A stretch of DNA of 64,000 bases, from the NCBI RefSeq assembly GCF_001625215.2, contig NC_030385.2, positions 13,571,135 to 13,635,134 of the forward strand, read 5' to 3'. Shown here one piece after another: positions 54,490 through 64,000 of this stretch. Position 1 is the stretch's first letter, and each line of letters begins with the position of its first letter. The notes under the pieces were generated by a model. The model was not told the DNA's origin and ran no database searches. It saw only the letters and a list, made by a program, of their open reading frames with translations. This DNA comes from Daucus carota subsp. sativus (taxonomy: Eukaryota > Streptophyta > Magnoliopsida > Apiales > Apiaceae). The position numbers and the translations under genes were made by a program.

Positions 54490-55403
54490 GTATAGTGATA
54501 GTAGATGTTTGGGGTGGTTGATGCAAAGGATGATGGAAGCTGGAAGAAAGAGAGTTGTGCTTCCACCACCTCTATATTAGTTAAATTTAATCTTGCACTG
54601 GACAAGTGAAAATGGAGGGAAAACCTGTTATGGAAAATGGATGATGATGATGTTTGAAAAGTGGTTAGAACAGAGAGAATTCCCGCTGGGTAATGGCTGC
54701 CTTACTACTACTTCTACTTGGGTTTAGGGTAGCCGTTGCTTTGTTATTTGAATGATGATACTTTGTGAGTCGTAGTAACTCAGTGTGTCTGTCTCGTTTT
54801 GCTGTTGGACTCAGTTTTTTGAAATGTCTGCTTTTATTTTACAAGTGGGTCGAACACTCTGGTGAACAAAGGGAAAGTAGTCGAGTAAACTCTGGGAAAA
54901 AAAGAAAAAGAAAAGAAAAGAAAAGAAATATATTTGAATATTTTTTTTCTCTTGTTAAGACAATGCTGTCCGGAATAGAATTTAATTGGCTAGTGAAAAA
55001 GGCTGGCTTGCTTGGGTGATGCATGCGTCGTATCTAATCAAAACTGCGGATGCATACTTGAGCCACTAGTGTCCCTTAACCTAATTCAAGTCGCGTGTCG
55101 ATCAACGCATCATCAGATCTGGCATATAAATGATGATTTCTCTATTTACAAGTGGGGATGGGAAGAATATCACTTCTTAAGCATCGTCGCGTCGCGTAGG
55201 GTGTGTACCGTCCTGTTTCTCATGTCGAATATAGTAATAAAATTTACTATTAAAGGCAAAATATGTTTCACAAAAAAATTATATTATTATTATTATTATT
55301 GACTTATTGCCGGTACCAATTAATTTATTTGTACTTGTTTTTGGCTTTTTTGTGATTGGTCAGGAGGCTTACATAGCAAATATCGGAGGCCCACGGCACG
55401 TGC
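54490..55403. other. 3' flank of the ANP32-like gene and intergenic DNA
   Basis: A purine run (AAAGAAAAGAAAAG) lies at about 54898-54930 and an (ATT)n run at about 55280-55300. No gene is supported; the short frames at 54765-55302 lack known motifs. Confidence 0.5.
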
Positions 55404-55679
55404 ATGAAAAGGAAAAGTTTAAAAGAGTTGAAGCTTGAGATAGATAAGGTTTGTTTAACTGGTGTTGATCATACCCTGTTTCAATCAAATAACCTGTTTT
55501 CCTTGCTTTGCTTTGAAATTGCAGATACAGATCCATCACATCCCCAGGACTCTTCCAAGGAAAAAACAAAACACATCGAGGATCTGGTTCATCTGGGCCT
55601 GGTGTTGAAGCCAAACAACAGTCGCGATGAAGATGGATGTGGCATTGCAGCTACTGAGCTAAATAGAATTATAGGATGA
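55404..55679 (+). CDS. Hypothetical 91-aa frame, weak support
   Basis: An ATG frame encodes MKRKSLKELKLEIDKVCLTG and onward to a hydrophilic C-terminus. The part after about 55523 is preceded by TTTGAAATTGCAG, an acceptor-like string, so the sequence might be a small two-exon transcript instead, but the proposed splice does not keep the frame. No domain is recognised. It may be chance coding. Confidence 0.2.
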   Translation: MKRKSLKELKLEIDKVCLTGVDHTLFQSNNLFSLLCFEIADTDPSHPQDSSKEKTKHIEDLVHLGLVLKPNNSRDEDGCGIAATELNRIIG

Positions 55680-56440
55680 TTGTCATTTCCAGCCACCCTT
55701 TTGAGTAGTATTTGGTTTTCATCTCTTGAGGAAGAAGAATGCTGCTTTCCATTAGCAACCACCAGCAGCTTAGCTATCATGTGCATTTTACACCATTATC
55801 AGTCTTTTTCATTACCACCACCTACCATGTGCATTGTCTTTTTCTCAGACGCTCACCACTCTTTTTCACATTTCTTTTTACTATTTTTTGTTTCTACACC
55901 AATTGGCTGCGTTAACAATTTTTAACTACCCTCCACAATTAAATCCAAAGTTCGAAATTTTCCGTTGCCTTGAAATAAGTTAAATTTGTACTATATGCAT
56001 TTGGAGTCTTTCTGACCAACTAAAAGTATTTTGTTACTAAGGTAAAGCATCATAATTTAATAAGATAACCTATCGACTTTGTAAATCATTTTTTAAAAAC
56101 TTAACTTATCCTATTTACTTCAAGTTAATGCGCGAATTAATTCTCTAAACACAAACCAAATTCTCAATAACTGTAATTCCAAACGATAAGTAACTCATAG
56201 GCGTTTCTTGGCCACCAAGCTACAATTTATGTGCTCACAAAATAATTAAATTCCTGAAACTATACAAAAAGAAAATAGACTTGTCCGAGTAATAAACTAA
56301 TAATATATGCTTGACCTGAGTAAACTCGTGATCATCCAATACATTTCAACGAAAAAAAGACGAAAGGTCCTTTAAATTCTATACCACTTTCCACGTCTCT
56401 TGTAATCACCACGCTACTTTCACTCAGTAATAATTCAAGT
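55680..56440. other. Intergenic sequence, nothing recognised
   Basis: Pyrimidine-rich, then AT-rich sequence. No repeat or gene that I can support. Confidence 0.45.
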
Positions 56441-58607
56441 ACACGTACATACAATTATCTCTCCCAAAGCACATAAACTCTCTCTCTCTCTCTCTGTGAA
56501 AGGTACATAATTTCCATTTTTATTCATCGTTGTGCGTTGTAGTTTGTATAGTTTGTTTGTAGACACTGATAGTGTGTCTATGTTATCACTGTCTCAATGA
56601 TCGTATGCACAGTGTACTAGGGTTTGGTTGTGACTTGTGAGTCTTAACCATATTATTCATCTCTTCGTGTTCTGTTTTGTTTAACTTTGTTTCCTAATTG
56701 CTTTTTTGTTGTTCATCGATCATGTCTTGTCTGATTAGTTGACTCATTGACTTCACTTTTAGTTTCTTCACTTAAACAAAATTATTGTCTTGTTGTTATT
56801 GATTATTTTATGTCATTACATGATGTGTGTGCGCGAGCGCATATGTTATATACTTGTCGCGCGTATAATTAAGTTCGAGCTCTTGATCACTTCAGTTGTT
56901 TGCGTCTACTTTTTGTTTTGGTTATTATATTCTATGTTTTCATTCTGTGTTTTGGTTTCGTATAGTGTGATGAATTCGTTATGTCAAGTTGTAAAGACGA
57001 GTACTCTTTCTTTATGGATGAATTTTATTGCGCGGAGGTTTTGTTAGTCAGGGGATGAAGGTATACAGAGCTATGAATTTAGGAGCGAAATAGTCTGTGT
57101 GTTGGGAGGGAAGTTTCTATATGCATTATTGCAGTTTTGTTTCGTTAGTGTCAATGTCACAATTATTTGTTTTAGACATGTAACACTGTCCACAGGCACC
57201 TTTGCAACTGCAAAGATTTTTTTTTTTTTTTTTTTTTGCAGTTTTTGTTGAGAGCCATTAACATTGGTTTTAAGGCCTCGGCTTTTGGCTCAGAATGTGA
57301 CATGAGTGAAGCTGGAATCTGACATAATGATACAGATGTATCGTTTGCTCTTTATAGAAAGCCTTTTATGGAACTACCCATAATATTCTTTTATGGATGA
57401 GCAACTTGACATCATATTCCTCTTCCCAAATTTTGTGAGAGAAATGATTTTGGATTGTTGTTCAGTTTCCCCTCTTTTCATGGTCTAGCATTGCATTTGC
57501 ATTACGATAGCTGCAAACTTAAACCTTTGATCGGTTGATTATGTTTGAAAGATTCATTTGAATTTTGAACTGGCTTCCTTCCTGGCTAGCCACCAAGCTC
57601 ACATCAGATGAGTTACAGCTGAACTACAACCTTGAATGAGGCTCTAATTCTTTACTCTGGAAACCAATTCCAGGCAATATATCAATTTTATTCTATGAGT
57701 TTACGGAGCACTAATCTTAAAGACATTTCAGTACTTTGTGGACACTGTATACTTATATATATATAAAAAAAAAAGAACAGTATATCTTCCCCAACTAGAC
57801 ACTTCCATCCACACAAATAGATATCGTGAGTAGTGACACACATTTTGCTTGCACTCTAAAATGATGCTTTTTGTAAGCACATAATGGCATACAGATCCTA
57901 AAGGGATTGAAGCTTTTGTTGTATATTATCCCATTTGTGTATGGCAGCCTTTAAAGTTGTCACAGTTTCCATTTAATGATACATTATTCATCATGTGAAT
58001 GAAGTCTCTTCTCAATCCTATACCCTGTGCGCTTCGATCAGTATGTCAAGCAGAATATCTTCAATTTGACTCCAGATTATAATATTGAACTGAAGCGCTT
58101 CTAGTATGAGATATCAGTCCTCATACATTACAGTTTTAGCATCTCTTTGCTGAGTTAGACTTTCTCTATTGAGCTGATTGATTGTATATTTTTCTTTATC
58201 TCGCACTACAATGGCTAGGATGTTCTGAAATGTAGCCTCTGTTGAATTATTTATCTGTTAATTGCTAGTTTATTACATTCACATTCATATATTTTCTATT
58301 GCAAATGAGGAAGTCATAGGATCAAAATATCTGACTAACATATTCTTTTTAGTATTAGCCTATTAGGCTATTAGCTCTCTAGTTGAAGTGTATTATGCAT
58401 GACTAGTATTATACTTTTCACCCTTTAAGGGTCCAACTAAATTTGCAACTGCAGTAACAGACAGCTCCTTGACAGCATAGATGTTTTAGTGTCCGTTACC
58501 TTCAGTTTTATTTGTTTTGTTGGATGTTGATGCTGATATACATTTACCTTCCAAAATATATACTGGTTTTAGTTTTAGTATCAAGGATAATGGTGTTGCA
58601 GCGCGAG
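56441..58607 (+). promoter_or_regulatory. Probable 5' UTR exon and long leader intron of the F-box gene
   Basis: A (CT)n-rich leader at 56474-56497 is followed by GTGAAAG/GTACATAATT, a good splice donor. The next acceptor is TTGCAG at 58601, directly before CGCGAG and the ATG at 58608. This gives a leader intron of about 2.1 kb, a common feature of plant genes. A poly(T) run of about 22 sits at 57215-57237. The exact transcription start is not visible. Confidence 0.45.
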
Positions 58608-60849
58608 ATGGATCAAAGTGATGATGATGACTCGTTTGAATTGGTGGGATCTGATGATTTGCATATGGTTTGTACCAGGACCTTGTTTACATTTTTCTTT
58701 AATTAAATATTTCTAATAAAAACTCTGTGACTAATAATCTTGTGTATAATACTGTGTCAGGACCAAAGCGAACATACCGATAGTGAGTCTTTTGAAATTA
58801 TTGGTTCTGAAGAGCTGAATTTTGTAATGAAAAATATGAAGGAAGTGGATATTGGTATTTTAGATACGGGCGGGGGCTGTGATTCTTCTCAAAGCGTATG
58901 ATTTATGATCTTTAAGTACTCGTGTTTAGAAGCTGTTTTTTCTTGGGGGATTAATGATGTCACAACCTATATTTTTTCAGGATGAGCAGCAGTTAGACAG
59001 CGTGAACAGGTACTCCGATAAATCAGTCGACTGTAAGCAAGGATTTTCTGCTGGAAGCACATATCCATGGGATTCATTATCCATTAATGAGCCGGATGAT
59101 AAGGTGTGCAAGTAATTTACTAATGTGACTTAAATCTTCATACTGGGACACTGTGTTTATAGTTCAGATCCATGAGAAAAATACCTACCAAATATTTCGG
59201 TAATCATGTTTGAAGCTTTTTTTTTTAAAGATTGATGTTGTAACAATTTATGATTTTTTTTAGAATGAGCAGTTGTTGGACGACCTGGATAGGTACTCTG
59301 ATAAATCACTGGACTCTGAGCAAAGTTTTTCTGATGGAAGCACGTATTCATGGGATGCAACACCCATTAATGAGCTGGGTGATAAGGTGTGCAAGTAATT
59401 TAGTTTGGTACATAGATAACAATGATCTAAAGCTGTGTTAATTTATAGCCCCCCCACCCCCCAAAATAAAAAAATCTTCGCAATGGGCAATTTGTTTACA
59501 GTCAAAATTCTTGACAAAAAGTACCTGCCATATTTTAGTAAGATTGGAAAAAATATAATTACTGAATTTTGATGTGGCTATCTATATGACTCCTTATAAG
59601 CTCTATATTTTTTAAATGGCAGCACAAAGGTTCAAAACGTAGAGATGTGGTGTATGATATGGATGGAACAGCATATGTGTTCCGTCCAAATATCACGGTG
59701 AGAAAGGACATGGAAATTAAAGATGTGGCAAAGGACTATATTTTGCCTTTCCTCCCAGCAAAATCCCTTGTGAGATTTAGGGCAGTTTCAAAAGACTGGG
59801 ATAGTTGGATATCACATCCATTCTTAGCTCATATGCAGACTCTTTGTTTCCAGGACATGTCTGGTTTCTTTTGTCAGGATGGTTTCAACCAATTCTTTGT
59901 ATCTCTCGACCATGATGCATATGGGATTCCTGAATCTTCTTTGTCATTTCTTCCATGGACGGTTAAGATCAAAAGTTCCTGCAATGGATTGCTTCTCTGT
60001 CAAGGAGTAGGTGACACAGATAGTGTAAATGAATACTATGTTTGCAATCCGGCAACTAGGGCTTTCCATGTGGTGCCTCGATCTACTTACTATCATGGGC
60101 CTGAACCGAATTTAATACTTGCCTTTGAGCCCTCTCTATTGAACATTGGGGAAGATTTTAAGGTAATATGTGCCTTTGACATTTACAATGGTCCTCCGAT
60201 GCTTTGCTTTGACATTTATAGTTCAGAGACGAGGTCCTGGACCTGCTGTAATGCTGTCTGTTCTGAGCTTGGGGCGCCATATTTGAAAGATAATGGCATA
60301 TACAAAAATGGGGTGGCATACTGGGCTACCTCAACAGGTGAATTGCTAGCTTTTGATACTGTTAATGACATCTGTGGAGTTCAACCCATATGTTCTGATG
60401 TTAAAGATGGATGGGGTATTTTGACATTGATTGATGAGGAGCTATCTTATGTTCAGTCCTACATTGAGCCTTCTTACCTTCAGACTAGCATGCGGATTGG
60501 TAATTTTTGTGATGGGAGCGAGACTGGAATGTTTGGTGGTGTGACAGATACTAATATTTTTTGTGATGAGATTGAGGATGTGAAGAATAAGTGCATAATT
60601 GAGATCTTTGGGGGTGTTAATATGTGCTTGAAGCGTCGTGATGTTGTTGGACTTGATATGAATATTTGCAATGCGTGGTCCTTTAAAGTGTTGTTCGCTG
60701 TTAAGCGCAATCACTTCATTTTCAATATCGATGACATCTTATATTCCTGCGATGTGAAGGAAGAGAAATTTGAAGTGATTAGGAGAGGGAGGATCAAACC
60801 GAGTACAACATATGTCCCCTATGTGAACAGCCTCGTATCTTTGCCCTGA
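58608..60849 (+). CDS. F-box protein with duplicated acidic N-terminal exons, 5 coding exons, 555 aa
   Basis: Exons are 58608-58667, 58761-58895, 58981-59103, 59264-59386 and 59623-60849, all phase 0 with GT-AG borders. Exons 1 and 2 share MDQSDDDDSFELVGSDDL-like and DQSEHTDSESFEIIGSEEL sequences. Exons 3 and 4 are both 123 nt and align closely (DEQQLDSVNRYSDKSVD against NEQLLDDLDRYSDKSLD, each ending in a DDK/GDK). Exon 5 holds the F-box (about residues 183-217; YILPFLPAKSLVRFRAVSKD, WDSWISHPFLAHM), then a plant F-box-associated beta-propeller-like region with YYVCNPATRAFHVVPR. It should bridge SKP1/Cullin1 to a target in ubiquitination; the target is unknown. The N-terminal acidic repeats are unusual for the family. 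Confidence 0.85.
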
Positions 60850-61626
60850 GCAGTCACATGTGTTTGCCGGACAACCTCATCAAATTCCATCCACTCATTG
60901 CGCCAGCTTTTACTCCCTTTTTATTCTGTAATATCTAGTCTGTCTTTATTGAGCAAGAACAGGATGCTGTTATACTAATATTTCAGTTTCAGTATTACTG
61001 TGAAATGTGGATGTTGGTTCAGTTATTTGAACATGTTACTTTACTTATTGTAAATACCTTATTTTACTTTGTCTTTGTTAGTGTTACAGTCTTTCCTCTC
61101 CTATGCACGGTGCTTCCTGATTTTTTTTAATGAGAAATAAAAAAAACTCTCTGAAGATGATGAATTTGCTCTGTACTTAATTTACTAATATCGTTGTTAA
61201 TGGCAAATTTATCTGTTAAAAGGCAGCTGGAATGTTGTTCAAGTCAAATATTAATATTTCAGAAAACATCCGGACTGCGCTTTGACAACTGAGCACCTTT
61301 TGGACAATTGGAGAGTGAAAGAAGCTCAACTGTGGAAAATACACCAGCAATTGCGAGGTATGTATGTATGTATGTATGTATGTATGTATATTATATTTAC
61401 TAAACATAGGAGTTGATTGAAGGCAAGAATTGGATGAAGCAGCGAAAAAAGATACGAGAAGATGGAAGAGAAAGAGAAGCATGTTTGTAGGAAGGGAGAT
61501 AGGCAAGTGGAGGAGGGAGAAAATGAAGTGCAAAATTCAAAAATGAAACTCCTTTTCTCTCTCTCTACTTTGAGAATTGACATTCTCCCAAATTTTTTCT
61601 TTCTTTTATTATCAGAACCTTTTGTA
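60850..61626. other. Intergenic, F-box gene 3' flank
   Basis: Contains a (TATG)n run at about 61359-61387 and a minus-strand frame over it that is only the repeat. AGAGAGAAAG-type sequence follows. Otherwise nothing recognised. Confidence 0.5.
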
Positions 61627-62168
61627 TGCCCTGCCCTGTCTCTCTCCCCAAACCCTAATTTTATATCACCCGTACGCAGATACAGGTTAGTTTTGTCTTC
61701 CCTTTTTATTTTCTTCACATAAAATTAGACAATTCATGGAACTTAGAAACTGTTTAACGTTATGTGCATGTAAAATGTGTGCATATATATATGATAACAA
61801 CTTTGATTGTGTTCCATTGGATGAGGTTCTTGAAATATATGCATAATTAAGAATCAGATGGATGCAGGTTACATGTATCTGATATAACCCGAAAATACAT
61901 GATGTCATTGATTAAATTCATGCAGTTGCAACAAATGTGATGACCTGCAAAACAAATTTGCATATAAGCTTCATTTAAGCTTTTATTGTCATGATGATTT
62001 GACGCATTATAACTGTAGATATCTATGTGTTTATATTGTCTGGCATTTTGATATATAGGGGTGCTGAATTGAAGTGGCGCGTGGTTAGGGGAGAGCTGTG
62101 TCAGGTTAATTTCCGGCCTGTGTCAAAGCCTAATACTTGGCCGGAATTGAGATTTATATATTTTGCAA
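61627..62168 (+). promoter_or_regulatory. Probable 5' UTR exons of the PERK gene
   Basis: A pyrimidine-rich leader with CCCCAAACCCTAATTTT ends at ACGCAGATACAG/GTTAGTTTTG, a splice donor near 61686. An acceptor TGATATATAG near 62059 opens a second leader segment (GGGTGCTGAATTGAAG) that runs to the ATG at 62169. This suggests a leader intron. Untested by transcript data. Confidence 0.45.
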
Positions 62169-63951
62169 ATGGCTTCTTCCCCTGACTCTGCTCCCTCTGG
62201 TAATAATAGCACTAAAAGTTCACCACCACCACCTTCCTCGGGAAAAAACTCTTCTCCACCCCCATCTCCACCATCTTCACCACCACCACCATCCTCGCCG
62301 CCACCATCATCACCCCCACCAAAAAGTCAATCCCCTCCGCCATCAGATTCCAAGTCCTCACCTCCACCCGAGGGGAAGTCACCTCCACCATCAGGGAGAA
62401 GTCCATCGCCTCCAGCTGCTGTCATGTCTCCGCCTGCACCTACCACCCCGGAAGTGCCTGGTGTTTTTTTTCCCCCACCTCCAATAGGTAATCCTGCACT
62501 CACACCAACAGATGGACCGGCTCGTAGGTCACCATCCAGTGGGTCGAGCTCACCATCGAGTGGGTCGAGCCGTCAAAAATCATCATCAAATGACAACGCA
62601 GGAAGTATTACAGGCGGAGTTCTTGGTGGTTTAGTTATTCTGTCTGTTCTAATGATTGCTTGTGCAGTGTGTTGCAGGAAAAAGAAGAGAAAATCATACC
62701 CCCCTAAAGGTACATATGCTACTTACTGTGTTCTCAACTATAAAGCACATTTGGAGTGTTCATGATATGAATGGACATCTTAAAATATCTCAGCATGAAA
62801 ACACGCCTGACATATTTAATTTGCAATACAATTATGAACCTGAAGACTTTCATGTTGAACAATGCATTTACCACATGTTTGTCACAAGAAAAATTGTGAA
62901 ATGTGATGATTCTATGTCCAACTATTATATATTGTTGGTGAAGAAAGTTTCATTCTAGTTTTGACTAAAGTTGTGTTCTCTTTCGTTTACCGGGGATATC
63001 ATTATAAGTATATATTTCTTGCTCTTAAACTTCTATTGCAGAAAGTAGAACTTTTTGTCATATGTCTTCACGAGATTTATTCAATATTCATGAAATATAT
63101 TTAAATTGATCCAGGATCACATGTTCAATATTACCAAGGTCGCCAGGAGTGGAATGGTCCTCAAGACCATGTTGTGAAGCTACAACAACAAGCTAATGCA
63201 GGTGGCTGGGGAGCACCGCAGAGCGGTGAGCACAGCTCCAACTATTCAGGAACAGTTCCAACACCCCGTGGACAACATCCTGCAAATATGAGTTTAGGAT
63301 ATAACCAGAGCCAGTTCTCTTATGAGGATTTAGCCTCAGCTACTGGTGGATTTTCTGAAGATAATATGATAGGACAAGGTGGGTTTGGTTATGTTTTTAA
63401 AGGTGTGTTGCCTAATGGTCGAGAGGTTGCGGTGAAATGCTTAAAGACTGGGAGTGGGCAAGGCGAGAGAGAGTTCCAGGCAGAAGTTGAGATAATAAGC
63501 CGTGTCCACCATCGCCATCTTGTGTCACTTGTTGGATATTCAATTGCTGATACAGAGAGGATGCTAGTTTATGAATATGTTCCCAATAAAACCTTGGAAC
63601 ATCATCTTTATAGTAAGTTGGTTTGTACAGTAATTAAGTCCTGCAATCTATCTGACTAATTCATTATTTCCTTTTTCAGCTCGGACTGTTTATTTACATC
63701 GGATTAAAAAGTGTTTGAGATGCAAAATATAATAATGCTTTCATGTCGACTCTGATAGTAGGACGTGTCAATCCTATAAACTCATAACATTGGCTTTGTG
63801 CCGGTTTAGATAAGTTTATATGTGATTTTTTCAAAACTTTAAAGAAATTATTTTATATGATTCCCAGAGAGCGGAACAGTCATGGATTGGCCAAGCAGGC
63901 TTCGCATTGCCGTGGGATCAGCAAAAGGACTTGCTTATCTCCACGAAGACT
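62169..63951 (+). CDS. Proline-rich extensin-like receptor kinase (PERK), 5' part, cut by the window end
   Basis: Coding exons are 62169-62709, 63115-63612 and 63868-63951, linked in phase 1; the gene continues past 64000. Residues 1-125 are Ser/Pro-rich with SPPP repeats typical of cell-wall-facing PERK ectodomains. Residues 147-169 ([20 protein letters not shown]) are the single membrane span, followed by a basic stop-transfer RKKKRK. The cytoplasmic part has [20 protein letters not shown], the Gly loop [11 protein letters not shown] (about residues 267-277) and the invariant Lys in VAVKCLK (K288). It then runs on to LHEDC, just before the HRD catalytic loop, which lies outside. PERKs monitor the wall and wounding at the plasma membrane. 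There is no classical signal peptide, as in many family members. Confidence 0.92.
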
Positions 63952-64000
63952 GTATGTATATTTATGCTTATCGAGCACTATTCTGCCACATTCTAATTCT

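Noticed and set aside
57215-57237. Poly(T) run as the tail of a minus-strand retroposon
   Set aside because: No flanking direct repeat or recognisable body was found; a simple homopolymer in an intron is enough.
62137-62487. His/Leu/Pro-rich frame overlapping the start of the PERK gene
   Set aside because: It is an out-of-frame reading of the SPPP repeats; splice phase and the kinase domain support the other frame.

Overview
This window is nuclear DNA of a flowering plant. It is AT-rich and carries spliced genes with GT-AG introns: a plant-specific TFIIB-related factor, an ANP32-like acidic protein, an F-box protein and a PERK receptor kinase. It also holds plant transposon families (Athila, chromovirus, Copia, LINE, hAT, Stowaway, Tourist, pogo/Emigrant-like) and a piece of plastid atpB. 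A eudicot is most likely. An asterid such as Apiaceae would fit, but nothing here fixes the family. I found no tRNA, rRNA or CRISPR.

Bases 1-51,000 are mostly transposons, with one intact gene. From the left: two elements meeting at a (TA)n tract (1-1,048); a Copia LTR (1,488-7,233) split by a 4.75-kb hAT element whose transposase is itself split by a pogo-like MITE; an A-tailed retroposon (7,927-8,973); a Stowaway MITE; then the intact 3-exon PTF2-like gene (11,034-15,107). Next come a PPR gene fragment caught between two Copia LTR pieces, a broken unknown gene on the minus strand (18,263-20,077) with a duplicated exon and a Tourist MITE carrying a nested Stowaway, and a stack of three different elements separated only by (TA)n tracts (21,607 to about 28,100). 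The largest element of that stack carries two convergent genes. One encodes a FAR1-type DNA-binding segment followed by a CCHC knuckle, with the transposase core missing.

Bases 29,342-47,712 are one 18.4-kb nest. An Athila-type LTR element on the minus strand (LTRs of 1.4 kb, 5-bp target duplication AATAT) keeps gag and protease but no polymerase. Inserted in its coding region is an 11.6-kb chromovirus-derived element on the plus strand (LTRs of 4.47 kb, duplication TGCTC) that has lost almost all coding capacity and contains a 779-bp tandem duplication. At 49,314-50,349 a plastid atpB fragment is joined to a 5'-truncated LINE, and a single 11-bp duplication brackets both.

Bases 51,600-64,000 are a gene-dense stretch, all on the plus strand: ANP32-related protein (51,656-54,489), an F-box gene with duplicated N-terminal exons (58,608-60,849) and a PERK-type kinase that runs off the right edge (62,169 onward). 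These genes act separately (histone/chromatin binding, ubiquitin ligation, cell-wall sensing) and there is no operon-like logic. The interest of the window lies in its nested mobile DNA and its chimeric insertions.
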